The notes under the pieces are model-generated. The model searched no databases, had not been told where the DNA came from, and saw only the letters and a program-made list of their open reading frames with translations. Positions 43,434 through 52,853 of a DNA stretch of 64,000 nt are shown in pieces; within the stretch, counting starts at the first letter, position 1; each line of letters opens with the position of its first letter. Both the position numbers and the translations under genes were made by a program. This DNA comes from Olivibacter sitiensis DSM 17696 (lineage in GTDB: Bacteria > Bacteroidota > Bacteroidia > Sphingobacteriales > Sphingobacteriaceae): contig NZ_ATZA01000003.1 of the NCBI RefSeq assembly GCF_000427965.1, positions 124,001 through 188,000 of the forward strand, read 5' to 3'.

Positions 43434-44393
43434 TCACTCACCTCCAATCTGCTCCTTCACTATAGGCAGTAAAAATTCGCTAAATTGTTCTGCTCCCTTG
43501 CCATTCAAATGCAAAACATCACGAAAACTAGTTTTCGGAAAGTCTAATTTATTGTTTGCATCAACATAATGGCCCAAATGTGCGAAATAATTTTCACCCA
43601 TTTGGATTGCTTTTTCACGATCCAGATGAAGAAAATCTAGCACACTGGAATTAAAAGGAGACTGCACTAAAAGAAAATTTATGTTCTGTGTTTCCAAATA
43701 GTCAATTAAACAGCTAAGGGATCTCATTTGCAAATTGGTAGGCTTTTGAGCTATCAATTCCTTATTCAAACCAAATGTATTGGTAATATTTGTGGTATCT
43801 GTAAATACATAGCCTCCTTTTATGTATTCATCGCCATTGATAGTATTTCGTTGCTCTTTTTTTTCAATGATTTCAGAATGTGTCAAACCAAGACTTTTCA
43901 ACAAAAATGCGTTGATGGACATCACGCTTGTCTCTCTCCAAATTAGCTCTAAGTCATAGATGCTAGAAGAACTATTAAGCAATATATCCACCACATCTAT
44001 TGGCCTATCACGCAGCAATAACAAGGGATTGACGTCTAAGATCACTAGTCTGGGTTTCATTTGGTTCACATATCGCTTGGCCAAGATGTAAGTAGTACTC
44101 GGCTTCTGACTACTGGTGCCCAAGGTGAAGACTTTGTAACCAACAGAATCAAAAACCCGTGTATCATAATTGCGATAAGCCAAACTAGAACCAAGGATCA
44201 AAACATCTACCTGACGCGTGGTATCGGCCTCTGCCAATCGCCGGGCCGTAAATCCCGCCGACTTGTATTTTCTATTTGGTATATTGGTTTTCAAGAATTG
44301 CAATGGGGAGTAGTAGATAACAATCGTTGAAAGCAGATAGAGCGCGACAAATAACGAAACAAAGCACGCAAACCTGAAAACAAGCTTTTTCAT
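43434..44393 (-). CDS. SGNH-like protein paired with MBOAT acyltransferase (copy 2)
   Basis: 319 residues, clearly a paralogue of the first SGNH-like protein but well diverged. It has an N-terminal anchor (about 5-28), the nucleophile block LILGSSLAYRNYDTRVFDSV, TLGTSSQKPST and the C-terminal RDVLHLNGKGAEQF with Asp and His. It follows the second MBOAT by seven bases. The divergence from copy 1 suggests a different acyl group, position or acceptor sugar. Confidence 0.82.
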   Translation of the reverse strand: MKKLVFRFACFVSLFVALYLLSTIVIYYSPLQFLKTNIPNRKYKSAGFTARRLAEADTTRQVDVLILGSSLAYRNYDTRVFDSVGYKVFTLGTSSQKPSTTYILAKRYVNQMKPRLVILDVNPLLLLRDRPIDVVDILLNSSSSIYDLELIWRETSVMSINAFLLKSLGLTHSEIIEKKEQRNTINGDEYIKGGYVFTDTTNITNTFGLNKELIAQKPTNLQMRSLSCLIDYLETQNINFLLVQSPFNSSVLDFLHLDREKAIQMGENYFAHLGHYVDANNKLDFPKTSFRDVLHLNGKGAEQFSEFLLPIVKEQIGGE

Positions 44394-44400
44394 AACCTTA

Positions 44401-45843
44401 TCAAAATTGAAAATAAATAAATTCTTCCTGCTCCTGAGGCATAAATAAGGCCATCAACAACAACAAAATAAGATAAAAGCCCCACCTTAAGGAATTGGGC
44501 CACCCCATTCCTATCTTTTCTAGGATATGGCGATCGTACCTGCCAAACCACTCGATAGTCAGCATAAAGAAAATAAGAAAAGCCAAGGGAAGAGAGAAAT
44601 AGCTTGGCCATTGAACGTGTAACCTGGTAAAAATGCCGTGGAAGTAAAGGCCCGTTTTATATAGATTCTCATTCCTAAACAGGATGGAGAGAACAGATGC
44701 TGCCGTCAGATTGAGACCTATGGCTACCAGGTTTCCGATGGACGGAATAAAGTTCTTCCTCTCCGATCTGGCCATTATTTTTTTTGCGCTGCCCCTAATA
44801 AGCAAAGCTAAGATTACGAAACATGCAGCGATCAATCCCACGAAGATATAAGTCCACCGAGCGCCATGCCAAAAACCGCTTATCAAAAAAATAAGGAACA
44901 CGAAAAAATATTTCCTTGCCGTACTAGAATTCGCTTTGATAGCGGGCTTATAAATATAGTACTTAAACCAAGTGGACAACGATATATGCCACCGGCCTAC
45001 AAATTCGGCCAAATCCTTGGCAAAAAAAGGCGTGGCAAAATTCTTCATCAGTTCAATCCCCAACATTCTGGCCGTGCCCAATGCCATGTCGGAATAGCCG
45101 GAGAAGTCCGTATAGACTTGAAAAGTGAATAAAAAAGCGCCATAAATCAGCGTCATGCCCGATTGCTGTTCGGGCATGTCAAAAATACGGTTTACCAAGG
45201 GAGCACAGTTATCGGCAATGATTACTTTCTTAAATAATCCCCAGAGGAACTGCCGCATGCCATCCACCACCTTATGGTAGTTAAACGCATGCGTTGAGGT
45301 AATTTGGGGCAACAAATGCGGCGCCCGCTCGATAGGCCCAGCCAGCAGCATAGGAAAAAAACAAACAAACAAAGCGTAATTAACAAAATCTCCCGTAGCT
45401 TTAAACTTCCCAAAGTAAACATCTAACACATAGCTGAGTCCATGGAAGGTATAGAACGAAATACCTATGGGCAAGACGATATTTAATGTATTCACATGGA
45501 CTTGGAAACCCAAAGTGGTTAGCAGATCAACGAAGCTGTCGATGAAAAAATTGACATATTTGAAGTACATCAAGAAGCCCACGTTCACACATATACTTGT
45601 CCAAAGCCACCATTTCTTCCGTACCTTTGAGGAAGCATTGGCTATCAATAAGCCAGAGACAAAATCCAAAACAGTGGAAAACAAAAGCAAAAAACAGAAG
45701 CGCCAGTCCCATTGAGCGTAAAAGTAGTAACTAGCGAACAAAAGCAAAACATTGCGGCATCGTCCATTCTCCTTAGGAATGGACCAATAGATCATAAAAA
45801 TGACAAGGAAAAAAACAAGGAAGTGTATAGAATTGAACAACAT
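44401..45843 (-). CDS. MBOAT-family O-acyltransferase, AlgI-like (copy 2)
   Basis: 480 residues. It has the AlgI-like blocks WHISLSTWFKYYIYKPAIKA and the catalytic His in SGFWHGARWTYIFVG, and ends EEFIYFQF like copy 1. The PLGGSRKG block of copy 1 is replaced by KPAIKANSS, so the acyl-donor or partner loop differs. The N-terminus matches copy 1 closely (MLFNSIHFLVFFLVIFMIYW). With the SGNH-like protein and small ORF it forms a second acylation module for the same or a related polysaccharide. Confidence 0.92.
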   Translation of the reverse strand: MLFNSIHFLVFFLVIFMIYWSIPKENGRCRNVLLLFASYYFYAQWDWRFCFLLLFSTVLDFVSGLLIANASSKVRKKWWLWTSICVNVGFLMYFKYVNFFIDSFVDLLTTLGFQVHVNTLNIVLPIGISFYTFHGLSYVLDVYFGKFKATGDFVNYALFVCFFPMLLAGPIERAPHLLPQITSTHAFNYHKVVDGMRQFLWGLFKKVIIADNCAPLVNRIFDMPEQQSGMTLIYGAFLFTFQVYTDFSGYSDMALGTARMLGIELMKNFATPFFAKDLAEFVGRWHISLSTWFKYYIYKPAIKANSSTARKYFFVFLIFLISGFWHGARWTYIFVGLIAACFVILALLIRGSAKKIMARSERKNFIPSIGNLVAIGLNLTAASVLSILFRNENLYKTGLYFHGIFTRLHVQWPSYFSLPLAFLIFFMLTIEWFGRYDRHILEKIGMGWPNSLRWGFYLILLLLMALFMPQEQEEFIYFQF

Positions 45844-46055
45844 ATGTTGACTTTATTTTATTTATCAACGTCTTCTATGTCTGCCATTTCATAAAAAATA
45901 CTTCTATTAATAAGCTGATAATGCAAAAATTCAGTTAAAAAAAAATAGATTTAGTAAGTAACGTTGATATTTATTCGGTAAACAAAGTTATATGTTTTTA
46001 TTTGTTGATCCTAATACTTTTAACGCAAAAAAAGCCTCATATCCGCCGTTGAACA

Positions 46056-46246
46056 CCCTAGTTCAACAGATACAGCGACAGGCAATAAACAAGCAGGATC
46101 AAAAAAAGCAGCGAGATGCTAGCCCGGATAATTTCTGAACGTGTCATATAGCTTTTGAGATTTTTTAAGATTAAAAACCGTAAGGTAATGCTTTTTCTGG
46201 CCAATAGGTGCCTGACATAGATGAACGGCATGTTTTGATATGCAAA
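46056..46246. repeat. 191-bp direct repeat, copy 2
   Basis: Near-identical to the segment at 43007-43197; the two bases that differ lie together in the coding part of the small ORF. Sequence diverges abruptly on both sides. Confidence 0.85.
46058..46231 (-). CDS. Small membrane protein in the MBOAT module (copy 2)
   Basis: 57 residues starting MPFIYVRHLLARKSITLRFL and ending in the same hydrophobic helix as copy 1. The frame is kept between copies and the two base changes give two conservative-to-moderate substitutions. An in-frame stop lies 12 codons upstream of the ATG. Position upstream of the second MBOAT gene mirrors copy 1, so it is probably a real partner and not chance. Confidence 0.55.
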   Translation of the reverse strand: MPFIYVRHLLARKSITLRFLILKNLKSYMTRSEIIRASISLLFLILLVYCLSLYLLN

Positions 46247-46320
46247 CGACGAGCCTTTTGGCTACTTGGCGAAGTGTTGCTTGCTTTAACAATTGATTTC
46301 ACGCCAAGCTCATGGAATCA

Positions 46321-46364
46321 AAAACGGCACTGCCGGCTCCTTTCGAGAGGAGCCAGCAGTGCCG
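46321..46364 (-). terminator. Terminator of the GH88 polysaccharide utilisation locus
   Basis: A 17-bp-class hairpin: CGGCACTGC (46325-46333) pairs with GCAGTGCCG (46356-46364), then GGCTCCT with AGGAGCC, around a short loop. It is followed on the minus strand by five T. It sits about 70 bp past the GH88 stop codon and closes the SusC-SusD-GH88 unit. Confidence 0.85.
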
Positions 46365-46434
46365 CCCGATACCGCAGCGCACATTATTGCGCCCCTTGCT
46401 ATCGCTGGACTGAGGGACTATGATGAAAACATCT

Positions 46435-47646
46435 TTATTGCAGCATCTTTTTATACCTATTAAGCGCTTCTAAGTAATAATAATCGCCATAGTTTATTGA
46501 TGCATCTATTTCGTATCCGCCAGGATAATTGCCCGTACAGTGCAACAAAAATGAAGGCTTTGTATCCCGGCTTTGATACCGTGCGGAAGAGAGCGATTCC
46601 AACATGTTCGATGCTGCAATCCTATATTTCTTCGCTTTCTTTTCATCGTCCTCCAACTGAGACAACTCAAGCAGTGCCGATGCTGCAATTGCCGCCGCGG
46701 ACGCATCTTTTGGAGCATTAGGGATATCGGGATCGTCGAAATCCCAAAAAGGGACATGATCTTCTGGTAGTTGCTGTAGGTAGCGATCGATAATTTTCTC
46801 GGCAAACCGAAGAAATTCCTTGTCACTTGTTTCTCTGTATACCATGGTGAATCCGTAAATGGCCCAAGCCTGGCCCCTTGCCCACATCGAACTATCATTT
46901 ATACCTTGGTTGGTAACGCCCTTTATAAATTCACCGCCAATGGTATCGTATACTGCAACGTGGTAACTGGATCCATCTTGCCGGAAAGAATGGTCTTTCG
47001 TTTTCCGGGCATGGTTCAGCGCTATTTCGTAGTATTTCCTATCTCCTCCATTTTTTGAGGCCCAAAAAAGAATTTCGAGATTCATCATGTTATCTATGAT
47101 GGTATTGTGAGGCCAGCTCATTCTCTCTACCATATTGGGCCAAGATAGAATGGTGCCTACAACTGGATTATAGAGCCTTGATAGCTTTTCTGCACTTTGG
47201 AGAACTCGCTCTTTATATGCTTCATTTCCCGTCATGCGGTAAGCATTTCCATAACTGCTTAAGATTTGAAATCCTATATCGTGATCGCCTAGGGGTTCGG
47301 ATTTAGTCAATGGCTCTAGGCATTCTGTATATTTGATTGCTTGTTCTTTAATGTTTTCATTGGTCGTGTTTTCATAAACGTACCAGAGTATTCCGGGCCA
47401 AAAACCACTTGTCCAATCATAAATATTGACTAAATGCCATTTAGAATCCTTGCTATCTATGCTTCTCGGCATCAAGCAGGTATCCCCTATCTGGGCTAAT
47501 GTCTCATTAACCTGTTCTTCGCAATATGACAGTTGTTTCTCTACATCCAAATCATCAGTCGGTTTCGTGCCGCCGCATGCATAGAGCAAAAATCCTGACG
47601 TCATATACGCAAGTATATGGTTCAAGCTATTTATTTTAATTTTCAT
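46435..47646 (-). CDS. GH88-family unsaturated glucuronyl hydrolase, exported lipoprotein
   Basis: 403 residues. The signal ends in LLYACGGTKPT, a lipobox, so it is a lipoprotein. The (alpha/alpha)6 barrel shows GFWPGILWYVYE, GDHDIGFQ, TIIDNMMNLEILFWAS with the catalytic Asp region, and SSMWARGQAWAIYGF. GH88 enzymes hydrate the vinyl ether of unsaturated uronyl oligosaccharides released by polysaccharide lyases, such as those from glycosaminoglycans, ulvan or xanthan. No lyase gene is in the window, so the polymer cannot be named. It follows SusD by about 80 bp and ends before a strong terminator. Confidence 0.88.
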   Translation of the reverse strand: MKIKINSLNHILAYMTSGFLLYACGGTKPTDDLDVEKQLSYCEEQVNETLAQIGDTCLMPRSIDSKDSKWHLVNIYDWTSGFWPGILWYVYENTTNENIKEQAIKYTECLEPLTKSEPLGDHDIGFQILSSYGNAYRMTGNEAYKERVLQSAEKLSRLYNPVVGTILSWPNMVERMSWPHNTIIDNMMNLEILFWASKNGGDRKYYEIALNHARKTKDHSFRQDGSSYHVAVYDTIGGEFIKGVTNQGINDSSMWARGQAWAIYGFTMVYRETSDKEFLRFAEKIIDRYLQQLPEDHVPFWDFDDPDIPNAPKDASAAAIAASALLELSQLEDDEKKAKKYRIAASNMLESLSSARYQSRDTKPSFLLHCTGNYPGGYEIDASINYGDYYYLEALNRYKKMLQ

Positions 47647-47728
47647 GCTTTTACTTTATCGTGTATAATTTTTTTTTATAAATCAGGTAATTGGGATGAA
47701 GCGCATGTCGTCTTGTCCCTCGCTAAAT

Positions 47729-49240
47729 CTAATATCCCGGATTCTGGGGCAGCAGATTTGGATTTCGGTCCAACTCGTCTTGTGGAAGAGGCAGCAGTAG
47801 ATTCCGATCCTGAAAATTGGGACGCGGCTCATAGGAATCTGTGCCGGTAAAGGCTTCTTTGGCAATGCCCCAGCGCACCAAATCATACCACCTCTTCCAC
47901 TCAAAAGCAAGCTCTATACGTCTTTCTTCACGGACTGCCGCACGAAATTCTTGCTGCGACATCCCTGGCTGCAGATCCGCCGGAAAGCTAACAGCTGTTC
48001 CCCCATAATTTCGTGCCCTTGCACGCACGGCGTTAATATATGCATAGGCATTGGCATTTGGTGCGCCCTGTGCCTCGTTGATGGCTTCTGCCGCTATTAG
48101 CAGCACCTCGGCATAGCGGAAAATATTATAGTTGTGATCAGACAGTGTGCCATCTTCAGTAGCATTGGACCCGGGGTACAAACACCATTTGGCAATATGG
48201 ATACGGGGCCACCGCCACCCGGTATAAGGCGTCATGACACCATTCACCGGCGTTTCTATCAGGAAACTAACTTTCTTACGGTAATCCCGATCATCGAAGC
48301 TATCATAAACGCCCGGGGAAGCAACCACGACACTCCACCCGTTCATATCCGCATCGCGGACTCCTGTAATGGGCGCCATAAAATCAACGTTCTGCGGATA
48401 GTTGGGCCCTTGTATTCCTCCCTTGAAATCTACAGCCCACACTTGCTCCTTATGATCGCCCAGATCCGCACGCCATAAGTCTTGGTAGTCTTCCATCAGC
48501 CCATACCCATATGTCCCTGCATTGTTTATGACGCTCTCGGCCTGTTGGAGAGCCTTTTCATAATCTTTCATGGTGAGGTACAGGGAAGCCAACAGCGTCT
48601 GCGCCGTTCCCTTTGTAGGCCTACTTCTCACATTGCTGGAATAGGCATTTGGCAGGTAGCGTATTCCGTCCTCGCAGTCGGCAATGATATGATTGTACAC
48701 TTCAGCTACCGGTGTTTTCGAAATGGAAGAGATCTTACTGGGATCAGAAACAAATTCCCCAATATAAGGTATATCGCCCCATAGCTGCACCAGATGATAA
48801 TAGCACAAAGCACGCAGCATTTTTGCCTCGGCAATCAACTGGTTCTTATAATCTTCGTCCATTTCAACGTTGGGGATGCCATCTATAGCTGCATTTGCCG
48901 CCCCTATCACTTGGTAAAAATACGGCCATAAGGTAGTAACAATTCCATTGTTGCCGTCAATCTGAAAGTTATTTAGCTGTACCCGCTCAGATGCTGTGCC
49001 GATATCGCCAATATCGCACATATCACTTAGGAGCTGTAAGCCAATGAGTAATCTCCTACCGTATAGGTACTCACTGGCAATCCATGAATATCCTCCCATC
49101 ACGGCAGCTTCGGCATCAGCCTGGGTCTTGAAAAAAGATTCTGGTGCCAATATACCCACTGGGTTTTCTTCCAGATCGGTACAGGCCACTGGTGTCAATG
49201 CCGCCAAAACGGCAAGTAAATAGTTTATAAAGCGTTTCAT
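47729..49240 (-). CDS. SusD/RagB-family outer-membrane lipoprotein of the GH88 locus
   Basis: 503 residues from the ATG giving MKRFINYLLAVLAALTPVAC. An earlier start would add 50 odd residues. Cys in TPVAC starts the lipoprotein. SusD landmarks are AKMLRALCYYHLVQLWGDIP and the C-terminal EERRIELAFEWKRWYDLVRW. It caps the SusC partner and binds an oligosaccharide with uronic acid content if the GH88 neighbour is a guide. It starts 17 bp after the SusC gene on the same strand. Confidence 0.93.
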   Translation of the reverse strand: MKRFINYLLAVLAALTPVACTDLEENPVGILAPESFFKTQADAEAAVMGGYSWIASEYLYGRRLLIGLQLLSDMCDIGDIGTASERVQLNNFQIDGNNGIVTTLWPYFYQVIGAANAAIDGIPNVEMDEDYKNQLIAEAKMLRALCYYHLVQLWGDIPYIGEFVSDPSKISSISKTPVAEVYNHIIADCEDGIRYLPNAYSSNVRSRPTKGTAQTLLASLYLTMKDYEKALQQAESVINNAGTYGYGLMEDYQDLWRADLGDHKEQVWAVDFKGGIQGPNYPQNVDFMAPITGVRDADMNGWSVVVASPGVYDSFDDRDYRKKVSFLIETPVNGVMTPYTGWRWPRIHIAKWCLYPGSNATEDGTLSDHNYNIFRYAEVLLIAAEAINEAQGAPNANAYAYINAVRARARNYGGTAVSFPADLQPGMSQQEFRAAVREERRIELAFEWKRWYDLVRWGIAKEAFTGTDSYEPRPNFQDRNLLLPLPQDELDRNPNLLPQNPGY

Positions 49241-49257
49241 CTTTTTCTTTTTTTTAT

Positions 49258-52200
49258 TTAAAAACCTACACGAACGCCCAATGTCCATGATTTTACATTG
49301 GGATAACTTCCATAGTCCAAACCCACCCTGGTATTGGAATCCAGAAAGCTCACTTCCGGATCGTAGCCCGAATAGTTGGTAATGGTCCATATGTTCTGTG
49401 CACTGATATATACCCTCAAGGTAGCCACTCCCAGTTTTCGCAAGCCGTCTTCTTGAAAATTATAGCCAATTGCCAGGTTCTTCAAACGTACATAGGATCC
49501 GTCTTCCACAATGCGGGATGACACTTCCGATTTATGTCCTCCCGAAGCTCTAGGCACATTCGTATCGGTATTAGTGGGAGTCCACCGATTCAGCGCATCA
49601 ATGGTAGCATTGCTTTTGCCTGCCATCCAATCCAGTTCCAGCCGCGTATAGTTCATCATGTCGTTGCCTACACTTCCCTGAAAAAAAATGTTTAAGTCGA
49701 AGTTATTGAATCGAAAGTCGTTATTGAAACCAAACACGAAATCTGGATGTGGGTTGCCTATAATCTGACGATCGTCATTGTTCACCACCCCATCGGGCAC
49801 ATAGGTTAAGTTACCATTGGCATCCCTCCCGGTAATGTCGAGATAACGGACATCGCCGGGCTTTTTGTGGGGTTCGGCGCTGAAATTATCGTCCATTTGA
49901 TAAATACCGCCGAACATCCAGCCATAAAAGGCTCCGATTACTTCACCTTCCCTCAGGATTTGCGAATCCGTAGACAGCAGGTGTCCAGGAGCGGTGGAGT
50001 ACAGCAAATCGCCGCCGGCTAATTGAAGGATCTTGTTTCGGTTAAAGGAAATATTGAAGTCGGTATTCCACTTAAAGCCACGATCGAGGTTTATGGTAGA
50101 CAAGGCAAATTCCCATCCCTTATTTCGCATACTCCCGATATTCTGCAATGAGGTAGTATAGCCAGAGTATTCCGGGAGTGGCACATTGTAAAGCAAATGC
50201 ATTGTTTTCTTGTAGTAATAATCTGCCGTGAGGGACAAGCGCCCACCGAAGAAGCTTACGTCTACCCCTATATCACTCTGCCGGGTACTTTCCCACGTAA
50301 GGTTGAAATTGGCCACATCCGTAGGCAATACCGCATTGACGGGATTGCCGTCGATAATCGTAAACGAAGGAGAAAACTTGGCCAGTGAACTGTAAGATCC
50401 AATTTCCGTATTCCCGGTCTCGCCATAGCTTGTCCTTAACTTCAATAGGGATAACACATCGACATGCTGGAGGAAAGGTTCTTCCTTTATGTTCCATGCA
50501 ACGGCCCCAGAAGGGAAAAACGCCCACTTATTGTGCGCCCCGAAACGCGATGACCCGTCATATCGCCCAGTAAAGGTAAGCAGGTACCGGTCTTTGAGAT
50601 TGTAGTTTAGTCGACCGTAGAACGAGGAAAGCACCCACTCCGTGAGGCTCGATGAGGCACTTTGATAGTTGGATCCGCCCGCGAGATTCCAATAGGAAAA
50701 CGAGTTGGTAACGAAATTCTGATTGGCGGCTCTCCAAGCCTCACTTCTGGAGAACTGGTAAGAATACCCGCCCATCACCGTAAACCGATGCGACTCGTTT
50801 ATATTCTTATCATAAGTTAGATAGTTTTCGTTGATTACCATGGTTCGTTTCTCTGCGGCGATAGAACCAATTCCCCCGTAGTTTCGCCCGAGGTTGAGTG
50901 TGGTGGGAATGTATTCGCCTGCCCTGTTGTTATTGGTTTGAATACCAAAGGTAGACCTGAATTTCAGATCGCGCCATAGGTCCAATTCTGCATAGGCATT
51001 GCCTTGAAACAAATCGGTTATCGTGCCGCTTTCGCGCTCCCTGGCGACGGCCGCTGGGTTGTCGTGCGGATCGCCAACTTGCGAGAGCGTATACTTTCCA
51101 TCTTGACCGAATATGCCTTGAACGGGCTCAAACTTCAGTGCAGCCATAATGACGCCCGTGCCAGTTGAACCGCCACTAGGTTCTTGTGTCAAAACGCCAT
51201 CGCGCTTTGAACGCAGATAGAACATTTTTGTACCGAACGTGACGCGATCATTCATCCTAATATCCAGGTTGGACATGCCGGATATACGATTAAACCTTGA
51301 ATTCGTTATTATTCCTTTATTGTCGAAATAATCGACAGAGGTATAAAACTTAATTCCATCTGTGCCGCCGCTGGCGGAAAGCTGACTGCTTCCCAGTCCG
51401 CCCGTCCTGAAGATCGCATCTTGCCAATCTGTACCTACGCCATATTGCTCCGGATTGGGATAAGGTACAATGGACGATCCATCGTTTTGATAGATCTCGT
51501 TGATGTACTGGGCAAATTGCTGTCCATTAAGTAGCTCTAATTTCTTGCCCACTTCCTGCATGGAATAAGATGTGTTAAAGCCAACTTGAGTTTTGCCTGC
51601 TTTGCCACTTTTTGTGGTAATCAACACAACGCCGTTGGCCCCTCGAGAGCCGTAGATTGCCGTAGCGGAAGCATCTTTCAGGATTTCCATCGACTGAATA
51701 TCTTCCGGAGGAGGAGGCGCACCGCCAGCAAAACCGTCAACTACGTATAGTGGTTCGCTGCTTGCATTTATTGACGTACCTCCGCGTATGCGTATACGTG
51801 GGGCCTGACCGGGCTCGCCGTTTACGCTCGATACCGCAACCCCCGGCGCTCTTCCTTGCAATGCCTGAACGGCTCCCGCAGCGGGGTACGCGGTAAGCTG
51901 ATCGCCGGTAACCGAGGAAACCGAGCCCGTAAGGTCTCTCTTACGTTGACTTCCATATCCTACCACCACTACCTCATTCAAATCACCTATTGATGCTTTC
52001 ATGGTAATGTTGATAACCAATCGGCTACCTATCGGCTGCTCTTGTGTCTCGAATCCAACATTGCTGAACACCAAGACGCCATCTCCATTTGGAATGACTA
52101 TCCGATAGCCGCCTTGTGCGTTGGTTCCAGTTCTTATATTTGTCCCTTTCTGGGTGACAGTCACCCCTTCCAACGGTGTTCCCAACTCGTCGGTAACCGT

Positions 52201-52620
52201 TCCAGTAAGCTCTCGTTGCTGTACAGAGGCATGCGGTTGGTCTGTGTTTAAAAGATGGGGGGCCTTTTCTTTGTTTTTGATAATAATGGTCTTATCCACC
52301 ATGTACCAATAGAGGTCCCGATGAGCCAAGATTGCCGTCATCGCTTCAGCCAGCTCTACTTGGTTTACCTGCACGTTGACTCGCGTTAAGGCAATATGCT
52401 CGCCCAAAAAGAAAAAAGAGTAGCCCTGCTGTTTCTGTATTTCTTCCATCACTTCCTGTAAAGTGCTGTTTCGTGCCGTCAATGTCAGTTTTTGGGCATT
52501 GCTACTTGCAATAGCCTGAAATAGGAACGTTAGGGTTAAAAAAACCGTTAACTTCATAATTAGGATAAACCGGTATGTAAAGGGATACGATTCCCTGTTC
52601 ACACATTGTGCAAAACTCAT
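49258..52620 (-). CDS. SusC/RagA TonB-dependent transporter with N-terminal STN domain
   Basis: 1120 residues. The first 43 form a long signal region; an inner ATG at residue 22 (MKLTVFLTLT) is possible, but long leaders are usual for this group. An STN domain (about 45-110: LTARNSTLQEVMEEIQKQQG) shows that it can signal to the FecR protein encoded upstream. The carboxypeptidase-D-like domain (GTVTDELGTPLEGVTV) and plug (VVVGYGSQRKRDLTGSVSSV; SIEILKDASATAIYGSRGAN-like region) precede the barrel. It imports the ligand that also induces the locus through FecR and the sigma factor. Confidence 0.95.
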   Translation of the reverse strand: MSFAQCVNRESYPFTYRFILIMKLTVFLTLTFLFQAIASSNAQKLTLTARNSTLQEVMEEIQKQQGYSFFFLGEHIALTRVNVQVNQVELAEAMTAILAHRDLYWYMVDKTIIIKNKEKAPHLLNTDQPHASVQQRELTGTVTDELGTPLEGVTVTQKGTNIRTGTNAQGGYRIVIPNGDGVLVFSNVGFETQEQPIGSRLVINITMKASIGDLNEVVVVGYGSQRKRDLTGSVSSVTGDQLTAYPAAGAVQALQGRAPGVAVSSVNGEPGQAPRIRIRGGTSINASSEPLYVVDGFAGGAPPPPEDIQSMEILKDASATAIYGSRGANGVVLITTKSGKAGKTQVGFNTSYSMQEVGKKLELLNGQQFAQYINEIYQNDGSSIVPYPNPEQYGVGTDWQDAIFRTGGLGSSQLSASGGTDGIKFYTSVDYFDNKGIITNSRFNRISGMSNLDIRMNDRVTFGTKMFYLRSKRDGVLTQEPSGGSTGTGVIMAALKFEPVQGIFGQDGKYTLSQVGDPHDNPAAVARERESGTITDLFQGNAYAELDLWRDLKFRSTFGIQTNNNRAGEYIPTTLNLGRNYGGIGSIAAEKRTMVINENYLTYDKNINESHRFTVMGGYSYQFSRSEAWRAANQNFVTNSFSYWNLAGGSNYQSASSSLTEWVLSSFYGRLNYNLKDRYLLTFTGRYDGSSRFGAHNKWAFFPSGAVAWNIKEEPFLQHVDVLSLLKLRTSYGETGNTEIGSYSSLAKFSPSFTIIDGNPVNAVLPTDVANFNLTWESTRQSDIGVDVSFFGGRLSLTADYYYKKTMHLLYNVPLPEYSGYTTSLQNIGSMRNKGWEFALSTINLDRGFKWNTDFNISFNRNKILQLAGGDLLYSTAPGHLLSTDSQILREGEVIGAFYGWMFGGIYQMDDNFSAEPHKKPGDVRYLDITGRDANGNLTYVPDGVVNNDDRQIIGNPHPDFVFGFNNDFRFNNFDLNIFFQGSVGNDMMNYTRLELDWMAGKSNATIDALNRWTPTNTDTNVPRASGGHKSEVSSRIVEDGSYVRLKNLAIGYNFQEDGLRKLGVATLRVYISAQNIWTITNYSGYDPEVSFLDSNTRVGLDYGSYPNVKSWTLGVRVGF

Positions 52621-52659
52621 ATATTTGTCCTGTTTGGATGGTTAAAAATTGGTTAAATG

Positions 52660-52725
52660 CCAGCGTAGCTATACGCTGGGGCTTTCCAGACATTTATTCC
52701 GGATGGTGCTCGCTACACCATCCGG
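52660..52725. promoter_or_regulatory. Two hairpins in the FecR-SusC intergenic leader
   Basis: CCAGCGT/ACGCTGG (52660-52679) and CCGGATGGTG/CACCATCCGG (52699-52725) form two stable stems about 20 bp apart, between the FecR stop and the SusC start. Neither has a long T tract on the coding (minus) strand. They may set relative expression or RNA stability of susC. Confidence 0.5.
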
Positions 52726-52853
52726 TTTTATCTGCTTATCGTTATTCTTATTTCCTGTTTTTCCGTTACCCTGCTCTTGCTTTCATAATTTTTTGATTTT
52801 TAATTGGCTTATTAATTGGAATTTTTGGTTTATAATTATTCTTTGCTAGGCAA

